This document shows positions 28,778 to 37,823 of a stretch of DNA of 64,000 nt, in pieces. Source of the DNA: Pseudomonas sp. MUP55 (GTDB lineage Bacteria; Pseudomonadota; Gammaproteobacteria; Pseudomonadales; Pseudomonadaceae); contig NZ_CP138214.1 of NCBI RefSeq assembly GCF_034043515.1, forward strand, positions 4,402,001 through 4,466,000, in the 5' to 3' direction. Within the stretch, counting starts at the first letter, position 1, and each line of letters begins with the position of its first letter. The position numbers and the translations under genes were made by a program. The notes under the pieces are model-generated. The model did not search any database, was not told where the DNA came from, and was given only the letters and a program-made list of their open reading frames with translations.

Positions 28778-29356
28778 ATGCTGCCTTTATTACTCGCATC
28801 CAGCTCGGTTTATCGCCGGCAATTGTTGAGCCGCCTGCATCTGCCATTCACCTGCAGCTCGCCGGATATCGACGAAAGTCACCGTGCGGATGAATCTGCC
28901 GTGGCGCTGGTCAAGCGCCTGGCAGAACAGAAAGCCCGCGCACTTGCCGGCAGCCATCCAGGGCATTTGATCATCGGCTCCGACCAGGTCGCGGCACTCG
29001 AGGGCCGGATCATCGGCAAACCCCACACTTTCGAGAACGCCCGCGCGCAACTGCTGGCGGCCAGTGGCAAGCGGGTCAGCTTCCTCACCGGCCTGGCACT
29101 GCTCAATAGCCAGACCGGCCACTGCCAGGTCGACTGCGTACCCTTTACCGTGCACATGCGCGAGCTGGATGCAGAACGCATCGAGCGCTACCTGCGCACC
29201 GAGCAGCCGTACGACTGCGCCGGCAGCTTCAAGGCCGAGGGGTTGGGCGTAAGCCTGTTCCAGAGCACCGAAGGGCCGGATGCCACCAGCCTTGTGGGCC
29301 TGCCGCTGATCCGCCTGGTGGATATGCTGCTGACGGAAGGTGTGCATATCCCCTAG
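28778..29356 (+). CDS. Maf/YceF-type nucleotide pyrophosphatase
   Basis: A 192-aa Maf-fold house-cleaning pyrophosphatase that hydrolyses non-canonical nucleoside triphosphates. It has the N-terminal LLLASSSVYRRQLLSRL (family S/T-x-R-R motif), IIGSDQVAALEG (catalytic Asp) and the C-terminal LVGLPL motif. ATG 28778 follows a GAGGAGA site; a much longer open frame upstream is antisense to yceD and is not coding. Divergent from yceD. Confidence 0.94.
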   Translation: MLPLLLASSSVYRRQLLSRLHLPFTCSSPDIDESHRADESAVALVKRLAEQKARALAGSHPGHLIIGSDQVAALEGRIIGKPHTFENARAQLLAASGKRVSFLTGLALLNSQTGHCQVDCVPFTVHMRELDAERIERYLRTEQPYDCAGSFKAEGLGVSLFQSTEGPDATSLVGLPLIRLVDMLLTEGVHIP

Positions 29357-29373
29357 GAACACCACAAATCCGA

Positions 29374-29465
29374 ATGTGGGAGGGGGCTCGCCCCGATAGC
29401 AGTGGATCAGCCAGCTTATCTGTGACTGATACACCGCCATCGGGGGCAAGCCCCCTCCCACATTT
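29374..29465. repeat. REPIN between maf and sppA
   Basis: Same REPIN type, with a shortened left arm (GGGGGCTCGCCCCG). It lies between the ends of two convergent genes. Confidence 0.88.
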
Positions 29466-29488
29466 TGAGCTGCATCCAGCCCGGGATG

Positions 29489-30472
29489 TCAGCGCAGGCT
29501 CGGGCCCTGGAAGCCCATATACAAGGCCAGTTTCTCCGCCACGCTGGCACCGAGCTTCTTGGAGAAGCGGTCAAACGGCGACTCTTCGACGGTGAAGTCT
29601 ACCAGCTCCTTCTCGCCGACCACGTCCCGCGCCACCGAGCTGGCACTGCCCAGGCCGTCGATCAGGCCCAGCGGCAATGCCTGCTCGCCCGACCACACGA
29701 GCCCGGAGAACAGCTCCGGATGCTCCTTGTCTTTCAACCGATCACCACGCCCCTGCTTGACGCTGGCAATGAACTGTCGATGGGTAGTGTCAAGCACGCT
29801 CTGCCAGAACTGGGTTTCATCTGCCTTTTGCGGCTGGAACGGGTCGAGGAATGCCTTATGCTCGCCCGACGTGTAGGTGCGACGCTCCACACCCAGCTTC
29901 TCCATGGTACCGACAAAGCCGTAGCCGGCCGCCGTCACGCCAATGGAACCCACCAGGCTGGCCTTGTCCGCGTAGATCTGGTCAGCAGCGCTGGCGATGT
30001 AATAGGCACCCGAAGCCCCCAGGTCCGAAATCACCGCATAAAGCCTGGTATCGGGATGCAGGGCGCGCAGACGGCGAATCTCGTCATACACATAACCAGA
30101 CTGCACCGGACTGCCGCCCGGGCTATTGATGCGCAGGATCACCGCCTTGACCTTGGAATCCTCGAACGCGGCACGCAAGCTGCTGACGATATTGTCGGCA
30201 CTGGCGGGCTCCTTGTCGGCAATCACCCCACGCACTTCGATCAGGGCGGTGTAGTGGCTGCCACGGGTGGCGCTTTTTTCCACGTCCATCAGCGGGCTGA
30301 ACAACGCCAGCATGCCCAGCAGGTAAACAAAGGTCAGCAGCTTGAAGAAAATCCCCCAACGCCGCGAGCGACGCTGCTCCTGCACGCTGGCCAGCAAGGT
30401 CTTTTCCAGCAACTTCCAACTCTTGTCGTCGCCGCTGTCGGCCTTTTCAGGCGCTTTCCACTCGTCACTCAT
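29489..30472 (-). CDS. sppA: Signal peptide peptidase, S49 family
   Basis: A 327-aa S49 serine protease anchored in the inner membrane by one N-terminal helix (FFKLLTFVYLLGMLALFSP, about residues 42-60). The nucleophile lies in SDLGASGAYYIASAAD (Ser near 170) and a conserved Lys follows about 50 residues later in the KASLVGSIGV region. The single-domain form is typical of Pseudomonas. It probably degrades cleaved signal peptides. Confidence 0.92.
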   Translation of the reverse strand: MSDEWKAPEKADSGDDKSWKLLEKTLLASVQEQRRSRRWGIFFKLLTFVYLLGMLALFSPLMDVEKSATRGSHYTALIEVRGVIADKEPASADNIVSSLRAAFEDSKVKAVILRINSPGGSPVQSGYVYDEIRRLRALHPDTRLYAVISDLGASGAYYIASAADQIYADKASLVGSIGVTAAGYGFVGTMEKLGVERRTYTSGEHKAFLDPFQPQKADETQFWQSVLDTTHRQFIASVKQGRGDRLKDKEHPELFSGLVWSGEQALPLGLIDGLGSASSVARDVVGEKELVDFTVEESPFDRFSKKLGASVAEKLALYMGFQGPSLR

Positions 30473-30493
30473 GCCATCAACCCCAGCAAAGAC

Positions 30494-31156
30494 TTATTGA
30501 GCCCGACCGAGCCAGGCCTGCAGTTCAGAAAAATGGTCGATCGTCATCTTGGGCCCGTATTGCTGCAAGGCTTCAGCCGCCTGGGCGCCATAACTGACCG
30601 CGACGCTGTCCATACCGGCATTGCGAGCCATCATCAGATCGAACGACGCATCACCCACCATCAATGCCTGGCGTGGCGCTACACCGCAGTGAGCCAGGAT
30701 CTGCTCCAGCATCAGAGGATGGGGTTTGCCGGCGGTTTCATCCGCGGCACGGGTAATGTCGAAATAATCATCCCAGCCATGGGCCTTGAGCACGCGGTCC
30801 AGCCCGCGACGGGCCTTGCCGGTAGCCACGGCGAGGTAATAGCCCTGGGCGCGGAACGCCTCAAGCGATTGCCTCACACCGTCAAACAAGGGTGAAGGCT
30901 CGGCTTCCAGGGCGATGTAGTGGTCCGCGTAGTGCTGTCGAAACGCGATCAGTTGCTGATCATTGATCTGCGGGTACAAGGTGCGGATGGCCTCGGACAA
31001 GCTCAAGCCGATAATGCCCTTGATCGCCTGATCAGTGCACAACTCGAAGCCGCAAAGGGTCGACGCCATGTGCATCGATTCGACAATCCGCCCTACGGAG
31101 TCGGACAGCGTCCCGTCCCAATCGAAAATCAGCAGCTTGTAGTCACGGTGCGACAC
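30494..31156 (-). CDS. HAD-superfamily hydrolase (phosphoglycolate phosphatase-like)
   Basis: A 220-aa HAD phosphatase. Motif [11 protein letters not shown] (Asp about residues 11 and 13), motif II in [11 protein letters not shown], and motif [20 protein letters not shown] are complete. Substrate unknown. Start GTG 31156 overlaps rluC by 14 nt. The conserved neighbours rluC-HAD-sppA match PA2973-PA2975. Confidence 0.92.
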   Translation of the reverse strand: MSHRDYKLLIFDWDGTLSDSVGRIVESMHMASTLCGFELCTDQAIKGIIGLSLSEAIRTLYPQINDQQLIAFRQHYADHYIALEAEPSPLFDGVRQSLEAFRAQGYYLAVATGKARRGLDRVLKAHGWDDYFDITRAADETAGKPHPLMLEQILAHCGVAPRQALMVGDASFDLMMARNAGMDSVAVSYGAQAAEALQQYGPKMTIDHFSELQAWLGRAQ

Positions 31157-32102
31157 TCAAACGCTCCACGGTCTTGGCCCACATCTCATCGACTGGCGCC
31201 TGTAGCTTGAGTTCGCCACCATCGGGCAGCGGCACCGTCAGCATGTACGCATGCAGGAACAGGCGCTTGCCGCCCAGGTCGCGAATTTCCTTGGAGAAAT
31301 CCTCGTCGCCGTATTTGGTGTCGCCAGCGATGCAGTGGCCCGCATGCAAGGTGTGCACGCGAATCTGATGGGTACGCCCGGTGACCGGCTTGGCCTCGAC
31401 CATGGTGGCGAAGTCGCCGAAGCGGCGCAGCACCTTGAACAGCGTCAGGGCTTCTTTACCCTCCTCATCGACCTCCACCATGCGTTCACCGGAGCGCAGG
31501 TTGCTCTTCTGCAACGGCGCGCGAACGCTCTTGATGGAGCTGGCCCAGTTGCCACGCACCAGCGCCATGTAGCGCTTGTCCACACCGTCGCCACGCAGTG
31601 CGGTGTGCAGGTGGCGCAGCATGCTGCGTTTCTTGGCGATCATCAGCAGGCCGGAGGTGTCGCGGTCCAGTCGATGGACCAGCTCCAGCTCCTTGGCATC
31701 CGGGCGCAATTGACGAAAGGCTTCGATCACACCGAAATTCAAGCCGCTGCCGCCATGAACCGCAATGCCACAGGGCTTGTTGATCACGATCAGCTTGTTG
31801 TCTTCGAAGACAATCGAGGCTTCCAGGCGCTGCAGCAGCCCCTGGGCCAGCGGCACCGGCTCGTCGCGCTCAGGCACGCGCACTGGCGGCACACGGACGA
31901 TATCGCCCGCCTGCAGCTTGTACTCAGGCTTGATCCGGCCCTTGTTCACGCGCACTTCGCCTTTGCGCAAGATGCGGTAAATCAAGGTCTTGGGCACGCC
32001 CTTGAGCCTGGCCAGGAGAAAATTGTCGATGCGTTGGCCGGCATATTCCGGCGAGACCTCAAGCAGCTGGACGCTGGGGGTCGGGGGGGCGGTAGTCGTC
32101 AT
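31143..32102 (-). CDS. rluC: 23S rRNA pseudouridine synthase C
   Basis: A 319-aa pseudouridine synthase that modifies 23S rRNA U955, U2504 and U2580 (E. coli numbering). An N-terminal S4 RNA-binding domain (about residues 15-80) precedes the catalytic domain with HRLDRDTSG (catalytic Asp) and a GRTHQIRVH motif. Divergent from rne, as in other Pseudomonas. Confidence 0.95.
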   Translation of the reverse strand: MTTTAPPTPSVQLLEVSPEYAGQRIDNFLLARLKGVPKTLIYRILRKGEVRVNKGRIKPEYKLQAGDIVRVPPVRVPERDEPVPLAQGLLQRLEASIVFEDNKLIVINKPCGIAVHGGSGLNFGVIEAFRQLRPDAKELELVHRLDRDTSGLLMIAKKRSMLRHLHTALRGDGVDKRYMALVRGNWASSIKSVRAPLQKSNLRSGERMVEVDEEGKEALTLFKVLRRFGDFATMVEAKPVTGRTHQIRVHTLHAGHCIAGDTKYGDEDFSKEIRDLGGKRLFLHAYMLTVPLPDGGELKLQAPVDEMWAKTVERLSVAP

Positions 32103-32131
32103 GGCGGCGATGATAACAATTTTTTATGGAA

Positions 32132-32160
32132 TTGAAGCACTTAATCATTGCTGCTATAGT
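32132..32160 (+). promoter_or_regulatory. Sigma-70 promoter of rne
   Basis: -35 TTGAAG (32132-32137) and -10 TATAGT (32155-32160) with a 17-bp spacer. Transcription would start near 32167, about 694 nt upstream of the rne ATG. Confidence 0.6.
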
Positions 32161-32166
32161 CGCGAA

Positions 32167-32860
32167 CGCCGTCAAAAGCGGCCTGGACAGAGGACATGCG
32201 GCAAACTGCCGGCCCTGACCATCGCAATTCATCAGGACGCGAGGCCGTCCTACGGGGCATTCGCCACCTTGGAAGGCTTGAGATTGTAACAAGCGCAGGT
32301 GACATGAGGCCTGAAGCGAGTGCGCAAAGCAGAGTGAATACTCGCCTTGCGCGCCGATATTTACGGCCAGTTCACAAAGTGCAGTCAGTCTTGAGCCAGA
32401 CCATGGCGAATGCTTCGGAAACAACGCCTGTTAAGAGCTGAGTGAGAGCGCAACCGCCCACACCTAGTCTTGTTTAGCCATGAGCGTGGACTCCCCATTG
32501 GAGAACACGGTAAATGCCAACCCGCTGCGGATTCTGCGCGCGGCAGCACCCGAATTATCAGGGATACGTGTAGGGTGGAGATGCACAACCGTCGGACCGT
32601 GTAGCACTAGGCTTATATTTAGACGCTTCATCTCGTCCACAGTCGCCGGTTGATTCCTCCTCCTGACCTTAGCTTTTGTTGAAGTGGTGCCTTTGTCACC
32701 ACCGCTAACAAGCAGGACGCGTCCGTCGCGATACGGCCCAATTGGCCTGTTATTGCTGGACACTGGAGTGGCCAACCACTCTTGACGCACCTGACACCGA
32801 CCGTGAGAAGTCGTGTGTGCCGAACGCCGTTTCCGGCAGCCCGGAAACCGACGGTACAAC
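32167..32860 (+). ncRNA. Long structured rne 5' leader (rne-II type region)
   Basis: Between the rne promoter and start codon lie nearly 700 nt with no convincing gene. Pseudomonas rne leaders are known to contain the rne-II RNA motif, thought to mediate autoregulation of RNase E. Visible structure includes a GTGGTG/CACCAC hairpin (32684-32702) and a perfect 8-bp stem GTTTCCGG/CCGGAAAC with a 4-nt loop (32829-32848) ending 12 nt before the ATG, where no Shine-Dalgarno can be seen. Assignment is from position; the exact motif was not aligned. Confidence 0.65.
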
Positions 32861-35800
32861 ATGAAAAGAATGCTGATTAACGCAACTCAACCCGAAGAGT
32901 TGCGTGTTGCACTGGTAGATGGCCAACGCCTCTACGACCTGGACATCGAATCCGGTGCACGCGAGCAAAAGAAGGCCAACATCTATAAAGGCCGTATTAC
33001 TCGCATCGAACCAAGCCTTGAGGCTGCCTTTGTCGATTTCGGCTCCGAGCGCCACGGCTTCCTGCCCCTCAAAGAAATCTCCCGCGAATACTTCAAGAAA
33101 GCCCCCGAAGGCCGCGTGAACATCAAGGACGTCCTGAGCGAAGGCCAGGAAGTCATTGTTCAGGTCGAGAAAGAAGAACGTGGCAACAAGGGCGCCGCCC
33201 TGACCACCTTCATCAGCCTGGCTGGCCGTTACCTGGTGCTGATGCCGAACAACCCGCGTGCCGGCGGCATTTCCCGTCGCATCGAAGGCGAAGAGCGCAA
33301 CGAACTGCGCGAAGCGCTCAACGGCCTGATCGCACCGGCCGACATGGGCCTGATCGTGCGCACTGCAGGCTTAGGCCGCAGCAGCGAAGAAATGCAGTGG
33401 GACCTCGACTACCTGCTGCAACTGTGGACCGCCATCAAAGAAGCCTCCCTGGATCGTTCCGCGCCGTTCCTGATCTACCAGGAAAGCAACGTGATCATCC
33501 GCGCCATCCGCGACTACCTGCGCCAGGACATCGGCGAAGTGCTGATCGACAGCGTTGAAGCCCAGGACGAAGCCCTGACCTTCATCCGCCAGGTAATGCC
33601 GCAGTACGCCAGCAAGATCAAGCTGTACGAAGACAGCGTTCCGCTGTTCAACCGCTTCCAGATCGAAAGCCAGATCGAGACCGCTTTCCAGCGCGTGGTC
33701 GAACTGCCTTCCGGCGGCTCCATCGTGATCGACCCGACCGAAGCCCTGGTGTCCATCGACATCAACTCGGCGCGCGCCACGAAGGGTAGCGACATCGAAG
33801 AAACCGCCCTGCAGACCAACCTGGAAGCGGCTGAAGAAATCGCCCGCCAGCTGCGCCTGCGTGACATCGGCGGCCTGATCGTGATCGACTTCATCGACAT
33901 GACCCCCGCCAAGAACCAGCGCGCCGTGGAAGAGAAAGTCCGCGAATGCCTGGAAGCCGACCGCGCCCGCGTGCAAGTCGGCCGCATCTCGCGCTTCGGC
34001 CTGCTGGAAATGTCCCGTCAGCGCCTGCGTCCATCCCTGGGCGAAAGCAGCGGCATCGTCTGCCCGCGTTGCAACGGCACCGGCATCATCCGTGACGTTG
34101 AATCGCTGTCCCTGGCGATCCTGCGCCTGATCGAAGAAGAAGCCCTGAAAGACCGCACCGCCGAAGTTCGCGCACAAGTGCCGATTCCGGTGGCCGCGTT
34201 CCTGCTCAACGAAAAACGCAACTCGATCACCAAGATCGAACTGCGCACCCGTGCCCGTATCGTCATCCTGCCGAACGATCACCTCGAGACACCGCACTTC
34301 GAAGTGCAGCGCCTGCGCGATGACAGCCCGGAAGCCCACAGCGGCCAGTCCAGCTACGAAATCGCCGCCGCGGCTGCCGAAATCGAAGAAGTCCAGCCAG
34401 CCGCTGCGACCCGCACCCTGGTCCGCCAGGAAGCCGCCGTGAAGACCGCGCCGGCCCGCGCCAACGCACCGGTCCCGACCGAAGTTGCCGCCCCGGTTGC
34501 CGCGCCGGCCGCCATGCCTGAGCCAAGCCTGTTCAAAGGCCTGGTGAAATCGCTGGTCAGCCTGTTTGCCACCAAGGAAGAGCCCGTCGCTCCGGTTGTG
34601 GTTGAAAAAACCACCACCGAACGCCCTGCGCGCAACGAAGAGCGTCGCAACGGTCGTCAGCAGAGCCGTAACCGCAACGGTCGTCGCGACGAAGAGCGCA
34701 AGCCGCGCGAAGAACGTGCCGCGCGTGAAGAGCGTGCGCCACGTGAAGAACGTGCCCCTCGCGAAGCCCGTGAAGAAACCCCGACCGTAGCCCGTGAAGA
34801 ACGCGCACCTCGCGAAGAACGTGCACCGCGTACTCCACGCGCCCCACGTGAAGATCGCAAGCCGCGTGGCGAGCGTGAAGAGCGTGTGCGTGAACTGCGC
34901 GAGCCGCTGGACGCCGCACCTGCCGTCGCCGCTGCCGCAGCTGCTACCACCGAAGAACGCCCGGCTCGCCAGCCGCGTGAAGAACGCGCGCCACGTGAGG
35001 AGCGTCAACCACGTGCTCCGCGTGAAGAGCGTCAACCGCGTGCCGAGCAAGCCGCTGCCGTCAGTGAAGAAGAAGAAGTGCTGACCGGCGAAGAGCAACT
35101 GCAGGACGACGGTCAGGACAACGCCGAAGGCGATCGTCCACGCCGCCGCTCCCGTGGTCAGCGTCGTCGCAGCAACCGTCGTGAGCGTCAACGTGATGCC
35201 AACGGCAACGTGATCGAAGGCTCGGAAGAAGCCGGCGAGAACGCAGAAGCTGCCAACCACGAGCCGACCGGCGACGAACTGGCTGCCGGCCTGGCCGTGA
35301 CTGCCGCCGTGGCCAGCACGGTCATCAGCGCACCGGCTGAAGCCCAGGCTCATGAGCAGGCTGAGCGCGCAACCGCTGCTGTCGAGGAAACCGCCGCAGT
35401 AGAAGCGCCTGTCGCCGAAACTCCGGTGGTTGAAGCGCCAGTGGTGGAAGCGACTACCCCGATCGAAACCCCAGAGGTTCCGGAAGTGGAAGTGGCACCG
35501 GTTCGCGACGCTCAACCGCAAACCGAACCGGTTGCCGTTGAACCTGCTCCAGTGGTCGAGCCTGAGCCAGTGGTTGAGGCGGTTGTTCAAGCCCCAGCTG
35601 TTGAAGAAGCTGCCCCGGCCGTGCGTGAAGTTCGCGAAGAACAGACCGCCTTCCAGTGGACCGCCGAACCTGCCGCTCCGGTTGAAGCGCCTGCGCCTGC
35701 CCCGGTAGTCGAAGAAGCGCCGGCTCCGGTTGCCGAAGTCGTGGTTGAAGAAGCTGCCCCAGTGGCTGAGCCAACGCCGGTCGCGGAACCTGCACCAGTG

Positions 35801-36040
35801 GTTGAAGCCCCCGTGGTAGCCCAAGAAGCTGCCCCTGTGGTTGAAGCCCCTGTGGTAGCCGAAGAAGCTGCCCCAGTGGTTGGAACCGCACCGGCCAGCG
35901 CACTGACCGAGAACGGCCGTGCGCCGAACGATCCACGTGAAGTGCGTCGTCGTCGCAAGGAAGCCGAGGCGGCTGCAGCTGCTGCGGCCCTGGAGCAAAA
36001 GGCCCTGGAAGCAGAGCACGAGCCTAAACCCCTCGTCTGA
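32861..36040 (+). CDS. rne: Ribonuclease E
   Basis: A 1059-aa endoribonuclease that starts mRNA decay and rRNA/tRNA processing. The N-terminal catalytic half holds an S1 domain (about residues 35-120), the catalytic aspartates in SIDINSAR and VIDFIDM, and the zinc-link CPRCNGTG. The C-terminal half is low-complexity scaffold: an Arg/Glu-rich zone of tandem EERAPRE units (about residues 600-740), then an Ala/Pro/Val/Glu zone with VVEAPVV units (about 840-1020). ATG 32861 (MKRMLIN) is the family start. Confidence 0.97.
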   Translation: MKRMLINATQPEELRVALVDGQRLYDLDIESGAREQKKANIYKGRITRIEPSLEAAFVDFGSERHGFLPLKEISREYFKKAPEGRVNIKDVLSEGQEVIVQVEKEERGNKGAALTTFISLAGRYLVLMPNNPRAGGISRRIEGEERNELREALNGLIAPADMGLIVRTAGLGRSSEEMQWDLDYLLQLWTAIKEASLDRSAPFLIYQESNVIIRAIRDYLRQDIGEVLIDSVEAQDEALTFIRQVMPQYASKIKLYEDSVPLFNRFQIESQIETAFQRVVELPSGGSIVIDPTEALVSIDINSARATKGSDIEETALQTNLEAAEEIARQLRLRDIGGLIVIDFIDMTPAKNQRAVEEKVRECLEADRARVQVGRISRFGLLEMSRQRLRPSLGESSGIVCPRCNGTGIIRDVESLSLAILRLIEEEALKDRTAEVRAQVPIPVAAFLLNEKRNSITKIELRTRARIVILPNDHLETPHFEVQRLRDDSPEAHSGQSSYEIAAAAAEIEEVQPAAATRTLVRQEAAVKTAPARANAPVPTEVAAPVAAPAAMPEPSLFKGLVKSLVSLFATKEEPVAPVVVEKTTTERPARNEERRNGRQQSRNRNGRRDEERKPREERAAREERAPREERAPREAREETPTVAREERAPREERAPRTPRAPREDRKPRGEREERVRELREPLDAAPAVAAAAAATTEERPARQPREERAPREERQPRAPREERQPRAEQAAAVSEEEEVLTGEEQLQDDGQDNAEGDRPRRRSRGQRRRSNRRERQRDANGNVIEGSEEAGENAEAANHEPTGDELAAGLAVTAAVASTVISAPAEAQAHEQAERATAAVEETAAVEAPVAETPVVEAPVVEATTPIETPEVPEVEVAPVRDAQPQTEPVAVEPAPVVEPEPVVEAVVQAPAVEEAAPAVREVREEQTAFQWTAEPAAPVEAPAPAPVVEEAPAPVAEVVVEEAAPVAEPTPVAEPAPVVEAPVVAQEAAPVVEAPVVAEEAAPVVGTAPASALTENGRAPNDPREVRRRRKEAEAAAAAAALEQKALEAEHEPKPLV

Positions 36041-36054
36041 TTCCATCAGCCGTT

Positions 36055-36091
36055 AAAAAGCCCCGCCTGAGTGATCAGGCGGGGCTTTTTT
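36055..36091 (+). terminator. Rho-independent terminator of rne
   Basis: A 16-bp stem with arms AAAAAGCCCCGCCTGA and its inverse, a 4-nt loop, and a T-tract. Strong. Confidence 0.92.
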
Positions 36092-36123
36092 ATGGCCAAT
36101 AGTCACAAGTAACGATGCTTCAC

Positions 36124-36222
36124 TGTAGGAGCGAGCTTGCTCGCGAAAAACGCTCAGGCAACGCGTTCATTCTGGATTAACGCGAGTGCCCTGAGTTCTT
36201 CGCGAGCAAGCTCGCTCCTACA
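36124..36222. repeat. REPIN of a second REP type
   Basis: Arms TGTAGGAGCGAGCTTGCTCG and its exact inverse, with an inner stem CTCAGGCAACGCG / CGCG...CCCTGAG. This is the TAGGAGCGAGC family widespread in Pseudomonas and differs from the GTGGGAGGGGG family elsewhere in the window. Confidence 0.88.
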
Positions 36223-36249
36223 AAAGCCATGGCAAGCCCTTCCCACCTT

Positions 36250-36840
36250 TCAGTGCGCATTGAAATTCAAGCGTTGTGGCACGTCCACATCCCACAGAAC
36301 GCCGCCATCCTCCAACGGCACTTCACTCACCCAAGCACGCGCGAACAGTGGTTTTGCGCCGCGATCCCCGGTCAGCGCCATCAACTCTGCGCCCAACGCA
36401 CGGTCAAAGGCCACGGGATGCCCATACTCACCCGCCTGCACCGGCACGCTGATGCCACCCGGCTCCAGCGCATCGATCACCCGCTCGATGCTGGTGGATC
36501 GAATAAACGGCATGTCTCCCAGCACCACCAACCATCCCTGGGCAGCAGCACTGGCCGCAACCGCCGCTGCAATACTGTCGCCCATGCCGGCCGACTGCAG
36601 CAGCAAGACCTTGCAACCATATGCCTGCGCCAACCGAATGACGGCTTCACGCTCCGGCGAGGTCACCACCCAGCGCTCCGTCACGCTGGCCGGCAGATTC
36701 ACCAATACCTGCTCGATCACCGGCCGCGTCACGCCGTCCAGGCCGACGCAATCGGCCAGCAATTTATCCCGGTCCGCACCAGCCTCGGCGCGAAAGCGAC
36801 TGCCCTGCCCCGCCGCCAGCACGATCGCCGTGATGGTCAC
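36250..36840 (-). CDS. MobA-like NTP transferase (MocA-type, molybdenum cofactor)
   Basis: A 196-aa nucleotidyltransferase with the GTP/CTP-binding motif VLAAGQGSRF (about residues 7-16) and GDMPF. In this position, 3' of xdhC and a molybdenum hydroxylase, it most likely attaches CMP to the molybdenum cofactor (MocA activity). The XdhC start side overlaps its start by four bases, showing one operon. Conversion to GMP (MobA) is the alternative. Confidence 0.88.
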   Translation of the reverse strand: MTITAIVLAAGQGSRFRAEAGADRDKLLADCVGLDGVTRPVIEQVLVNLPASVTERWVVTSPEREAVIRLAQAYGCKVLLLQSAGMGDSIAAAVAASAAAQGWLVVLGDMPFIRSTSIERVIDALEPGGISVPVQAGEYGHPVAFDRALGAELMALTGDRGAKPLFARAWVSEVPLEDGGVLWDVDVPQRLNFNAH

Positions 36841-37823
36841 TCGGCAACCACCGCCAGCGGCTTCTTCTGCAAAGGCGCCACGCCGTTCTTGATTGCGACG
36901 ATTTCCGCCATCAGCGACAGCGCGATTTCCGCCGGCGTATGGCTGCCGATGTGCAAGCCGATTGGCCCATGCAAGCGCGCAATCGCATCCGCCGACAACC
37001 CCAGCGCGGCCAGGTTTTCCCGGCGTTTCTGCGTGTTGACTCGCGATCCCAGGGCGCCAATGTAGAACGCGCTGGAATTCAACGCGGTGAGTAAGGCCAT
37101 GTCATCCAGGCGTGGGTCGTGGGTCAGGCAGACAATCGCCGTGCGCTCGTCGGTCTGGATATTGAGCACCGCTTCATCGGGCATGCCCGGCACGAAGCGG
37201 CCGTGCTGCTCCTCCCAGCCATACACAAATTCTTCACGTGGGTCGCAGATCAGCACTTCGAAGTCGAGCAAGCGCGCCATTTCCGCTACGTAGCGCGACA
37301 ATTGCCCGGCGCCGATCAACAGCAAGCGCCAGCGCGGCCCGTAGATCGCGCGCAGGCGTTGCTCGTCAAAGACCACCCCATCGGTCTTGCTCGCCGCAGT
37401 CAGGGTCACTTTGCCAGTGGCCAGGTCCAGCTCCCGCGCAACGATCTCATGATCCTCGCAGCGTGCCAGCAATTGCTCGACCCACTCCCAGTCGTCCACC
37501 CGCTCCTCGGTCAGGCGCAGGGTGCCGCCGCAGGGCAGACCGAAACGCGCCGCCTCATCGCGAGTGACGCCGTAGGTCACCAATTGCACGGGCGGGCCGT
37601 CGTCGGGCAAGCGGCCATCCTGCAAGCGTGCGATCAAGTCGTCCTCGATGCAGCCGCCGGACACCGAGCCGATCACCACCCCGTCGCCGCGCAAGGCCAG
37701 CATCGCCCCCGGTGGGCGCGGCGCGCTGCCCCAGGTCTGCACCACGCTGTACAGGATCACGCGTTGCCCGGCGCGGCGCCATTGGAGCACGCTGCGCAAG
37801 ACATTCAGGTCCACACTGTCCAT
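36837..37823 (-). CDS. XdhC-family protein, molybdenum cofactor insertion
   Basis: A 328-aa XdhC/CoxI family member needed to sulfurate or insert the cofactor in molybdenum hydroxylases. It has VVQTWGSAPRPPGAML (about residues 27-42), GSVSGGCIEDDL and a C-terminal Rossmann part LLIGAGQLSRYVA plus GSRVNTQKR. ATG 37823 overlaps the stop of the upstream molybdopterin subunit by one base (TGATG), with GGAGG just before. The frame extends to 37913 without a reason to use it. Confidence 0.9.
   Translation of the reverse strand: MDSVDLNVLRSVLQWRRAGQRVILYSVVQTWGSAPRPPGAMLALRGDGVVIGSVSGGCIEDDLIARLQDGRLPDDGPPVQLVTYGVTRDEAARFGLPCGGTLRLTEERVDDWEWVEQLLARCEDHEIVARELDLATGKVTLTAASKTDGVVFDEQRLRAIYGPRWRLLLIGAGQLSRYVAEMARLLDFEVLICDPREEFVYGWEEQHGRFVPGMPDEAVLNIQTDERTAIVCLTHDPRLDDMALLTALNSSAFYIGALGSRVNTQKRRENLAALGLSADAIARLHGPIGLHIGSHTPAEIALSLMAEIVAIKNGVAPLQKKPLAVVAE

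Noticed and set aside
32464..32862. A 132-codon minus-strand frame in the rne leader
   Set aside because: No ribosome-binding site or domain, and it overlaps the structured leader and rne start. More likely non-coding.
34700..35000. CRISPR-like repetition
   Set aside because: The repeats are in-frame Arg/Glu-rich codons inside rne, not spaced direct repeats. No CRISPR array or cas gene is seen in the window.
33371..36046. An 891-codon open frame antisense to rne
   Set aside because: A composition artefact of the rne repeats (strings of Phe, Gly and Arg). No start signal or domain.
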